A program made the position numbers and the translations under genes. From Pseudomonadota bacterium (lineage in GTDB: Bacteria; Pseudomonadota; Alphaproteobacteria; Acetobacterales; Acetobacteraceae): DNA of 6,104 nt. Of the stretch, positions 1-5,508 are shown in pieces. The notes beneath the pieces were generated by a model. That model searched no databases. It was not told the DNA's origin and saw nothing but the letters and a program-made list of their open reading frames with translations. Numbering within the stretch: position 1 is the stretch's first letter; the number at the start of each line of letters is the position of its first letter. Location of the stretch: assembly GCA_021845835.1 (NCBI GenBank), contig JAJZVE010000302.1, positions 1 to 6,104 of the forward strand, read 5' to 3'.

Positions 1-645
1 AACGGCTTCCCGATGGGCATCATGGTCAACGCCCGCGGTGAGCGGTTCTTCAATGAGGGGGCCGACTTCCGCAACTACATCTACGCCACGCTCGGCCGCG
101 CCATCCTGGCCCAGCCCGGCGGCTTCGCGTGGCAGGTGTTCGACCAGACCGTCGCGCATCTGCTGTCCGACGAATATCGCGCCCGGCGCATCACCAGGGT
201 GCAGGCGGACACGCTGGACGAACTGGCGGTCAGGCTGGAAGGCGTGGACCCGGCAGGCTTCCTGCACACGGCGCGCGCATTCGCCGCCGCGGTGCGCAAC
301 GATATCCCGTTCAACCCCAACATCAAGGACGGGCGCGGCACGGTCGGGCTGGCGGTGCCGAAGTCGAACTGGGCCAATGCGCTGGTGAACCCGCCGTTCA
401 TCGCCTTCGGCGTCACCTGCGGCATCACCTTCACCTATGGCGGCATCCGCATCGACGAGCAGGCGCGCGTGGTGAGCGAGGAAGGCGCCGCGATTCCCGG
501 CCTGTACGCCACCGGCGAACTGGTCGGCGGGCTGTACTACGACGGCTATCCAGGCGGTGCCGGGCTGATGGCGGGCGCGGTGTTCGGCCGCATCGCCGGC
601 CGGGCCGCCGCCGCGCGGGCGTGCCACCTCTCGCCACCGGCCTGA
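1..645 (+). CDS. FAD-dependent dehydrogenase, tricarballylate dehydrogenase (TcuA)-like, 3' part
   Basis: The reading frame is open from base 1 and ends at TGA 643-645. The 5' end lies outside the window, and about 214 residues of a protein that is usually about 460-480 aa are visible. The visible part is the substrate-capping domain and the C-terminal FAD-binding segment of the fumarate reductase/succinate dehydrogenase flavoprotein family. Recognisable blocks are NGFPMGIMVNARGERF at the left edge, the EGADFRNY block whose Arg24 (bases 70-72) matches the TcuA arginine position, ITFTYGGIRID, GLYATGELVGG, and YPGG followed by GAVFGRIAG near the end. TcuA oxidises tricarballylate to cis-aconitate with FAD and passes electrons to the membrane protein TcuB. 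No tcuB is visible here, so the substrate could be another polycarboxylate or unsaturated acid. A paralogue follows 135 nt downstream. The family is secure; the exact substrate is not. Confidence 0.88.
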   Translation, partial: NGFPMGIMVNARGERFFNEGADFRNYIYATLGRAILAQPGGFAWQVFDQTVAHLLSDEYRARRITRVQADTLDELAVRLEGVDPAGFLHTARAFAAAVRNDIPFNPNIKDGRGTVGLAVPKSNWANALVNPPFIAFGVTCGITFTYGGIRIDEQARVVSEEGAAIPGLYATGELVGGLYYDGYPGGAGLMAGAVFGRIAGRAAAARACHLSPPA

Positions 646-677
646 GCGGTCGGGCATCCGCCGGACCGGGGCATTTG

Positions 678-692
678 CGAATAGCGTATTCG
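678..692. repeat. Perfect inverted repeat CGAATA-N3-TATTCG
   Basis: This dyad has six-base arms (678-683 and 687-692) around GCG. It is an A/T-rich island in a very GC-rich spacer, about 90 nt upstream of the second flavoprotein gene. Its size and symmetry would suit a dimeric regulator's operator, but no regulator is visible in the window and no clear -35/-10 pair accompanies it. The dyad is seen directly; the operator role is inference. Confidence 0.45.
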
Positions 693-698
693 GCGCGG

Positions 699-718
699 GC
701 GGCTTTTTCGCCAGCCGC
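699..718 (+). repeat. Inverted repeat GCGGCT/AGCCGC with 8-nt loop
   Basis: Six-base arms at 699-704 and 713-718 enclose TTTTCGCC. In RNA this would make a GC-rich hairpin. The T-run lies in the loop rather than after the stem, so it is not an intrinsic terminator. It is the second of three dyads in the 646-780 spacer. Confidence 0.35.
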
Positions 719-736
719 GATCTGGTCACACTTTTC

Positions 737-761
737 GCCCGCCGGCACGGCGGCGGCGGGC
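737..761 (+). repeat. GC-rich hairpin just upstream of the ribosome binding site
   Basis: Arms GCCCGCCG (737-744) and CGGCGGGC (754-761) are perfectly complementary around a 9-nt loop. The stem ends about four bases before the AGGA ribosome-binding sequence (766-769) of the second flavoprotein gene. A stable hairpin there could affect translation or transcript stability, but GC-rich spacers form such stems readily by chance. No T-run follows it. Confidence 0.35.
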
Positions 762-780
762 AAGCAGGAAACGGACACAG

Positions 781-2238
781 ATGCAAAGCGCGTCGTTCGA
801 CGTTGTGGTGGCGGGGTGCGGCGTCGGCGGTCTGGCGGCCGCGGTCGCAGCGGCGGAGGCCGGCGCACGTGTCGCCGTACTGGAGCGGGCGCCGCAGCAG
901 GAACGCGGCGGCCAGAGCCGCTATACCGAAGCCTATCTGCGGATGAAGAGCGAAACCGAAGTCTCCGACGATTTCGAGACGCATCTGGCGGAGAACGGTT
1001 GCGGCTATCTCGATCCCGATCTGCTGTCAGAAGTCGGCCGCCCGATCGAGACACGCGCGCCCTATGCCGCGGCTCTCAGCGTGGCAGAGCCCGCGTTCAT
1101 CGCCACCTTCGCCGACCATGCCGGGCCGACCATCGCCTGGCTGAAAGGCTTCGGCCTGCGTTTCGATTTCCTGCCGACGCAGTTCCTCACCAGGTCGCAG
1201 CCGCGTCTGCTGCCGGTCGGCGGCGGACTGGCGCTGGTGGAAGCGCTGGCGGCGCGCGCCGAACATCTCGGCGTGCAGATCCACTACGAAACCACCGCGC
1301 AGCGGCTGGAGCTGGACGACAACGACGGCGTGGTGGCGCTGCACGCGCGCAGCAAAGCGCGACAGGCCATCCGCTTCGCCGGCCGCGTCGTGCTGGCCTG
1401 CGGCGGCTTCGAGGGCAACGCCGAGATGCTGACGCGCTACATCGGTCCCCGTGCGGCGTATCTGCGGCCGATCTGCAAGGGCGCCAACTTCAACCGCGGT
1501 GAAGGCATCCAGATGGCGCTGGCGGCAGGCGCGGCCACCGCCGGCGATTTCGGCAGCTATCACGCCGAGCCGATCGACCCGCGCTCCGGCGTGTCGGAGC
1601 CGTCGGTGTTCATCTTTCCCTACGGCATCCTGGTCAACAAGGACGGCCACCGCTTCACCGACGAGGCGCCGGGCACGGTCGACGCCTACTACGAGCGCGT
1701 CACCCGGCGCATCTACCAGCAGCGCGACGGCATGGCGTACGTCGTGCTCGACGCGCGGCACACGCGGATTCCGAACTACCGGCTGGGCATCCGCACCGAC
1801 AAGCCGCCGATCGTGGCCGACAGCGTCGCGGCGCTGGCGCAGGCGATCAACGTGCCGCCGCAGGCGCTGTCCGACACGGTCATCGCCTACAACCACGCCT
1901 GCCGGCCCGGCGAATGGCGCCCGCTGGAGCTGGACCACCTCGCCACCTGCGGCCTGACGCCGCCGAAATCCAACTGGGCGCTGCCGATCGACGAACCGCC
2001 GTTCCACGCCTATCCGATCATCTCCGCCAACGTGTTCACCTTCGGCGGGCTGAAGGTGGACACCGGCGGGCGCGTGCTGAACAGCGATGGACTGCCGATC
2101 GAGGGCCTGTACGCGGCGGGCGAGATCATCGGCAGTTATTACGGCAATTACACCGGCGCCACGTCGGTGCTGAAAGGCCTGGTGTTCGGCCGTCTCGCCG
2201 GCAGCGGCGCGGCGCAGGCGGCGCGCGGCGGCGCATGA
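781..2238 (+). CDS. FAD-dependent oxidoreductase, fumarate reductase/TcuA-like flavoprotein
   Basis: This 485-aa protein is complete. The N-terminal FAD-binding fold has the dinucleotide motif AGCGVGG (G12, G14, G17) and the ribose-binding acid E35 in VLERA. The RGGQSRYTEAY block (residues 42-52) resembles TcuA-type flavoproteins. LACGGFEGN (205-213) is the second flavin-contacting segment, the capping domain follows with GHRFTDE (289-295), and the C-terminal FAD segment contains GLYAAGEIIG and GLVFGRLAG. It is a paralogue of the gene at 1-645: the last about 85 residues align with roughly 45 % identity by eye. It differs at two substrate-region spots, with GATS in place of the upstream GGAG and V300 where the other has Arg. 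AGGA at 766-769 supports the ATG start. It probably oxidises or reduces a C-C bond of a carboxylate-type substrate in the cytosol. The stop overlaps the next gene's start, indicating an operon. Confidence 0.9.
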   Translation: MQSASFDVVVAGCGVGGLAAAVAAAEAGARVAVLERAPQQERGGQSRYTEAYLRMKSETEVSDDFETHLAENGCGYLDPDLLSEVGRPIETRAPYAAALSVAEPAFIATFADHAGPTIAWLKGFGLRFDFLPTQFLTRSQPRLLPVGGGLALVEALAARAEHLGVQIHYETTAQRLELDDNDGVVALHARSKARQAIRFAGRVVLACGGFEGNAEMLTRYIGPRAAYLRPICKGANFNRGEGIQMALAAGAATAGDFGSYHAEPIDPRSGVSEPSVFIFPYGILVNKDGHRFTDEAPGTVDAYYERVTRRIYQQRDGMAYVVLDARHTRIPNYRLGIRTDKPPIVADSVAALAQAINVPPQALSDTVIAYNHACRPGEWRPLELDHLATCGLTPPKSNWALPIDEPPFHAYPIISANVFTFGGLKVDTGGRVLNSDGLPIEGLYAAGEIIGSYYGNYTGATSVLKGLVFGRLAGSGAAQAARGGA

Positions 2239-3014
2239 CCGAGGCGGCGGGGCGATTGGCCGGGCGCGCGGCGCTGGTGACGGGGGCGGCGGGTGCCATC
2301 GGCAGCGCCATCGCGCGCGCTTTCGCGGCTGCCGGCGCGGATGTCGCCCTTGCGGATCGCACGCCGACGGACGCGGTGGCCGCGCAGGTCGCCGCCCTCG
2401 GCCGGCGGGCGGTGTCGCTTGCCGCGGATGTCGCAAGCCGCGCCGAGGTGGCGGCGATGGTCGGGCAGACGGTGGCGGCCCTCGGGCGGCTCGACATCCT
2501 GGTGACGGCGGCGGGCATCGTCGCCACCGGGGCGGCGGCGACCCTGGCGGAAGCCGAGTGGGACCGCGTGATCGCAATCAACCTGAAGGGCACCTTCCTG
2601 TGCTGCCAGGCCGCGATCGCACCGATGCGCGCGCAGCGCTACGGCCGCATGATTGTGATCGGCTCGATCATCGGCAAGAATGGCGGCAACGCACGGCCGT
2701 GGCTCGATCCCGCCGAGCAGAACCGGTCCGGCAACATCGCCTACGGTGCGGCGAAAGCCGGCACGCACGCCATCACGCAATTCCTGGCGCGCGAGCTTGC
2801 GGCGGACGGCATCACCGTGAACGCGATCGCGCCAGGGCCGATCCGCACCGCGATGACGGGCGCGTTCCCGCCCGCCCTGGCCGCACTGATCCCGGTCGGG
2901 CGCATGGGCCAGCCGCATGACGTCGCGGATGCGGCGCTGTTCCTCGCCGGCGAAAGTGCAGGCTTCGTCACCGGTGAAATCCTGGATGTCAACGGCGGCA
3001 TGTGGTGCGACTGA
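2235..3014 (+). CDS. Short-chain dehydrogenase/reductase (classical SDR)
   Basis: This 259-aa protein has the usual classical SDR length. It shows the cofactor motif TGAAGAIG (16-23), an acidic D41 at the end of the second strand that favours NAD over NADP, D65 in the AADV adenine-contact block, TAAG (91-94) in place of NNAG, N116, S144, Y170 and K174 of the catalytic tetrad, and APGPIRT (199-205). The S-to-Y distance is 26 residues, about twice the usual 12-13, because of an insertion containing ARPWLDPAEQ. The family interconverts alcohols and ketones with NAD(P). The ATG at 2235 overlaps the previous stop as ATGA, a common arrangement for translational coupling, so this gene is very probably co-expressed with the flavoprotein. 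The substrate is unknown; a hydroxy intermediate of the same pathway is the simplest guess. Confidence 0.93.
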   Translation: MTEAAGRLAGRAALVTGAAGAIGSAIARAFAAAGADVALADRTPTDAVAAQVAALGRRAVSLAADVASRAEVAAMVGQTVAALGRLDILVTAAGIVATGAAATLAEAEWDRVIAINLKGTFLCCQAAIAPMRAQRYGRMIVIGSIIGKNGGNARPWLDPAEQNRSGNIAYGAAKAGTHAITQFLARELAADGITVNAIAPGPIRTAMTGAFPPALAALIPVGRMGQPHDVADAALFLAGESAGFVTGEILDVNGGMWCD

Positions 3015-3045
3015 GGCGCAGGCCGTGGCTTTTTTCGGGGATGCG

Positions 3046-3630
3046 ATGATGACGACCTGCCTGCTGCTGCTGGACCTGCAGAACGACATCGTCGACGCGG
3101 ACGGCAAGCTCGGCGCCAGCGGCCTCGCCGAAGTGGTGCGGCAGCGCGGCGTACTGGCCAATGCGCGCCGGGCGCTGGACGCCGCACGCAGCCGCGGGCA
3201 GATGGTCGTGCATGTGCGTGTCGGCTTCCGCCCCGACTATGCCGATTCGCTTTCGGTGGCGCCGCGCGTGCAGAAGCTGAAGGCCGCGGGGGCCGCGGTG
3301 ATCGGCACCTGGGGCTGCGAGTTCCCGCAAAGCGTGGCGCCGCTGCCGGGCGAGGTGATCATCACCAAGCAATGCGTCAACCCGTTCTTCAATACCAATC
3401 TGCTCACGCTGCTGCTGCGGCGCGGCATCGCGCAGGTGGTGCTTGGCGGTGTCGCCACGAATCTTGTCGTGGAGTCCACTGCCCGTGCCGCCGATGACGC
3501 CGGGTTCGGCGTGACGGCGCTGGAGGATTGCTGCGCCGCGCCCAACCCGGAGTGGCACCGCTTCTCGGTGACCGCCATGTTGCCGCTGTTCGGCAGCGTC
3601 AGCGATTCCACGACATTTGCCGCGAGCTGA
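3046..3630 (+). CDS. Isochorismatase-fold hydrolase lacking the catalytic cysteine
   Basis: This is a 194-aa protein of typical family length. The core starts at once with LLLLDLQND, giving D10 as the catalytic acid; ITKQCVNPFFNT carries K108; and GVATNLVVESTARAADDAG (135-153) is the cis-peptide/nucleophile block. In cysteine hydrolases of this family (N-carbamoylsarcosine amidase, nicotinamidase, maleamate amidase) the position of V141 is the nucleophilic Cys; here codon 3466-3468 is GTC, Val. Lack of Cys is known in true isochorismatases, which hydrolyse a vinyl ether without a covalent thiol intermediate, so the protein need not be dead. The start was chosen because GGGGA (3037-3041) precedes tandem ATGs at 3046 and 3049; 3049 has the better spacing and is a realistic alternative. 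In-frame starts further upstream would lie inside the SDR gene. The gap to the SDR is 31 nt, so it is probably the same transcript. Confidence 0.87.
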   Translation: MMTTCLLLLDLQNDIVDADGKLGASGLAEVVRQRGVLANARRALDAARSRGQMVVHVRVGFRPDYADSLSVAPRVQKLKAAGAAVIGTWGCEFPQSVAPLPGEVIITKQCVNPFFNTNLLTLLLRRGIAQVVLGGVATNLVVESTARAADDAGFGVTALEDCCAAPNPEWHRFSVTAMLPLFGSVSDSTTFAAS

Positions 3631-3640
3631 CGCGGCTGCC

Positions 3641-3660
3641 CGGCGCACGCGCGTGCGCCG
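3641..3660. repeat. Perfect 20-bp palindrome in the spacer before the lactonase-like gene
   Basis: All ten base pairs of the dyad match, starting CGGCGCACGC. It fills most of the 50-nt spacer between the isochorismatase-fold gene and the lactonase-like gene and ends six bases before the ribosome-binding sequence. As RNA it could fold into an eight-pair GC-rich hairpin with a GCGC loop; as DNA it could be a dimer-binding site. No T-run follows, so it is not a standard terminator. The palindrome is seen; its role is inference. Confidence 0.5.
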
Positions 3661-3666
3661 CGCGCA

Positions 3667-3675
3667 AGAGGGGGA
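3667..3675 (+). promoter_or_regulatory. Strong ribosome binding site for the lactonase-like gene
   Basis: The purine run AGAGGGGGA lies about 5-9 bases before ATG 3681. It fixes this start in preference to in-frame codons further upstream that would overlap the isochorismatase-fold gene. Confidence 0.65.
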
Positions 3676-3678
3676 ACA

Positions 3679-3700
3679 CCATGAAGCTGCCCGAATATGA
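3679..3700 (+). repeat. 22-nt repeat, copy A (start of lactonase-like gene)
   Basis: Bases 3679-3700 are identical to the reverse complement of 5525-5546. In this copy the repeat covers two bases before the ATG and the first codons, encoding MKLPEY. The identity stops at 3678 and 3701. Confidence 0.8.
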
Positions 3701-4517
3701 GGTCCATGCGCTCCGCTATGCCAGTCGCGTCGGGCGGGCACGGGAGAACTTCCTGCTGCAGAACGACATCCATGACGGCCCGCTGGGCATGGACTACTTC
3801 GTGTGGCTGATCCGCGGACACGGCCGTACCGTCGTGGTCGACACCGGCTTCGGCGAGGAGGTTGCGGCCAGGCGCGGGCGCAAGCTGCTGCGCCATCCGG
3901 TGCAGGCGCTGGCGGCGATCGGCGTGGATGCCGCGGAGGTGCCGGACGTGGTGTTCACGCATTTGCACTTCGACCACTCCGGAAACGCCGGATGCTTCCC
4001 CAGGGCGCGCTTCCACGTGCAGGATGCCGAAATGGCTTTCGCCACCGGGCGCTGCATGTGCCACCGCGTGATGAACTCGTCGCTGGAAGTGGAGGACGTC
4101 GTCGGCCTGGTACGCAACGTCTATGCCGGGCGCGTCGAGTTCCATGACGGCAGCGAGGAACTCGCCCCCGGCATCGTGTTGCACCGGATTCCCGGTCACA
4201 CCGCCGGCACGCAGGCGGTGCGCGTGCACACTGCGCGCGGCTGGGTGGTGCTGGCCTCGGATTGCGCGCACTATTATGCCAACATGGACCTCGATAATCC
4301 GTTTCCGATCGTGCTGAATGTGGGCGAGGCGCTGGAGGCGCCGCGGCGGCTGCTGCGGCTGGCGGACTCGCCGGATCACATCGTTCCCGGCCACGATCCG
4401 GAAGTGCTGCGGCTCTACCAGCATGTCGCCGGCTCGGATGGCGAAATCGCCTGCCTGCACCTGCCGCCGCGGGTCGCGCGGACGAACGGGCAGGCCACGC
4501 GCGATCCCTCGGCATAG
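3681..4517 (+). CDS. Metallo-beta-lactamase-fold hydrolase, N-acyl homoserine lactonase-like
   Basis: This 278-aa protein has the full zinc-ligand set: HLHFDH at 94-99 (H94, H96, D98, H99), H173 in IPGHTAG, D194 in LASDCAHYY, and H238 in VPGHDP. The N-terminal YEVHALRYA block, DYFVWLIRG (38-46) and Tyr residues just after the bridging Asp resemble the AttM/AiiA group of lactonases, which open lactone rings by hydrolysis at a two-metal centre. There is no signal peptide, so it is cytosolic. The start is supported by AGAGGGGGA. Residues 125-127 (CMC) are an unusual cysteine pair. Within a degradative gene set it more probably opens a lactone intermediate than quenches a quorum signal, but the sequence cannot separate these. 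It follows the isochorismatase-fold gene by 50 nt, with a palindrome between them. Confidence 0.9.
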   Translation: MKLPEYEVHALRYASRVGRARENFLLQNDIHDGPLGMDYFVWLIRGHGRTVVVDTGFGEEVAARRGRKLLRHPVQALAAIGVDAAEVPDVVFTHLHFDHSGNAGCFPRARFHVQDAEMAFATGRCMCHRVMNSSLEVEDVVGLVRNVYAGRVEFHDGSEELAPGIVLHRIPGHTAGTQAVRVHTARGWVVLASDCAHYYANMDLDNPFPIVLNVGEALEAPRRLLRLADSPDHIVPGHDPEVLRLYQHVAGSDGEIACLHLPPRVARTNGQATRDPSA

Positions 4518-4550
4518 CGGCAAGGCGGGCGCAACGGGACCGAGCCAGCT

Positions 4551-4567
4551 ATTCGGCTTTCCCGAAT
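4551..4567. repeat. Inverted repeat ATTCGG-N5-CCGAAT
   Basis: Perfect six-base arms (4551-4556 and 4562-4567) surround CTTTC in the 155-nt spacer before the racemase-superfamily gene. Complementarity resumes outside the arms if one base is bulged (GCT 4548-4550 with AGC 4569-4571). It shares the TATTCGG core with the dyad at 678-692, although its arms are arranged the other way round. It may be an operator or an mRNA hairpin; the role is inference. Confidence 0.45.
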
Positions 4568-4663
4568 GAGCCTTTCATGTCGGCCGCTATTGGGAAGCCG
4601 TGCCAGCCGCGCGACGATGCCGGGGCGGCGGGGCGCGCTCCGGCCGCTTCGGACAACGCGGAC

Positions 4664-4667
4664 AGGA
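4664..4667 (+). promoter_or_regulatory. Ribosome binding site deciding the racemase-family start
   Basis: AGGA sits five bases before ATG 4673. It is too close to serve the in-frame ATG at 4667, and the far upstream in-frame ATG at 4577 has only a weak GAG nearby. Confidence 0.45.
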
Positions 4668-4672
4668 TGAAC

Positions 4673-5494
4673 ATGGCGGTGCGGCTCTGGCATCAAAGTT
4701 TCACCGTGCTGCAGGATCTCGGCCCGTACGCCGAGGCGCTGGCGCAGCGCGCGCGGCAGGTCACACGCGCCGACACGCAGGTCGACCTGCACGGCATGCG
4801 GGAAGGCACGTATCCGACCGACTATCCGGGCACCGACATCCGCTTCGGCGTGGCGCAATATCTGCACGGGCTGCAATTCATCGCCAACGGCCTGGAAGCG
4901 CAGCGCCAGGGCTACGACGCCTATGTCATCTGCACGCTGCCGGAGCCGGCGCTGCTGGAAACGCGCGCGGCCCTGGACATTCCGGTCGTCGGCTACGCCG
5001 AGAGCGCGCTGCACACCGCCTGTTATCTCGGTCGCCGCATCGGCATCCTGCTGTTCATCGAAGGCATGCTGCCGCAGATCGAGCACAACGTGGAGCGTAT
5101 CGGCCTGTCCGCGCGCGTGGCGGCGATCCGGGCAACGGGTTTCGGCTTCAATGACGTGCTGCAGGGCTTCTCCGATCCCGCGCCGCTGATCGCGCGCTTT
5201 ACCGCCGAGGCGCGGGCGCTGATCGCGCAGGGCGTGGACGTGATCGTCCCCGGCGAGGTGCCGCTGTGCGTGCTGCTGGCGCGCAACGGCGTGTCGCGGG
5301 TGGACGAGGTGCCGATCGTGGATTCCTTCGCGGCAAGCCTGATGATGGCGGAGTACCTGGTCGATGTGCGGCGCAAGCTGAACATCAGCGTCAACCGGCG
5401 CGACTACTTCCATACCGCGCCGTCGCAGGAGCGCATGGCGCAACTTGCCGCCCTGTACGGGCTGGAGGCGTTCGTGCGGCGCGGTCCGGACTGA
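4673..5494 (+). CDS. Aspartate/glutamate racemase-superfamily protein
   Basis: This 273-aa protein starts MAVRLWHQSFTVL, like other members of this family that begin with a short residue run before WHQSFTVL. The two cysteines expected of Asp/Glu racemase, hydantoin racemase and maleate isomerase folds are visible as C87 in VICTLPEP and C199 in PGEVPLC. IPVVGYAES (103-111) and LGRRIGILLF (119-128) are the conserved core strands. The family moves a proton at an alpha carbon or isomerises a double bond without cofactor. A longer form from ATG 4577 is possible, but its extra 32 residues are rich in Ala/Gly/Asp, show weaker third-base G/C preference and use AGG. It lies 155 nt after the lactonase-like gene, so it could have its own promoter or share the operon. 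The exact reaction is unknown; the catabolic context favours isomerase or racemase activity on a pathway acid. Confidence 0.85.
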   Translation: MAVRLWHQSFTVLQDLGPYAEALAQRARQVTRADTQVDLHGMREGTYPTDYPGTDIRFGVAQYLHGLQFIANGLEAQRQGYDAYVICTLPEPALLETRAALDIPVVGYAESALHTACYLGRRIGILLFIEGMLPQIEHNVERIGLSARVAAIRATGFGFNDVLQGFSDPAPLIARFTAEARALIAQGVDVIVPGEVPLCVLLARNGVSRVDEVPIVDSFAASLMMAEYLVDVRRKLNISVNRRDYFHTAPSQERMAQLAALYGLEAFVRRGPD

Positions 5495-5508
5495 CGCTGG
5501 ACCCGCCG

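Noticed and set aside
129..1502. Plus-strand overlapping frame of about 457 codons spanning the first spacer
   Set aside because: It is Arg/Ala-rich and out of frame with both flavoproteins, which carry clear family motifs.
1027..2577. Long antisense open frame of about 516 codons opposite the flavoprotein and SDR genes
   Set aside because: It is rich in Arg, Pro, Ala and His with no family motif, and the plus strand has two well-supported genes there. Such shadows are usual in GC-rich DNA.
3021..3035. Run of six T's after the SDR gene as a possible terminator
   Set aside because: The only stem before it is a GCC/GGC three-pair helix with a two-base loop, too weak for an intrinsic terminator. 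The next gene starts 11 bases later.
2917..3045. Extended N-terminus for the isochorismatase-fold protein from ATG 2917
   Set aside because: The extra 43 residues would overlap the SDR gene in another frame, and the family core begins directly after the ATGs at 3046/3049.
3237..4523. Long antisense open frame of about 428 codons opposite the hydrolase genes
   Set aside because: It has no recognisable motif and lies opposite the zinc-hydrolase gene, which has all expected metal ligands in the sense frame.
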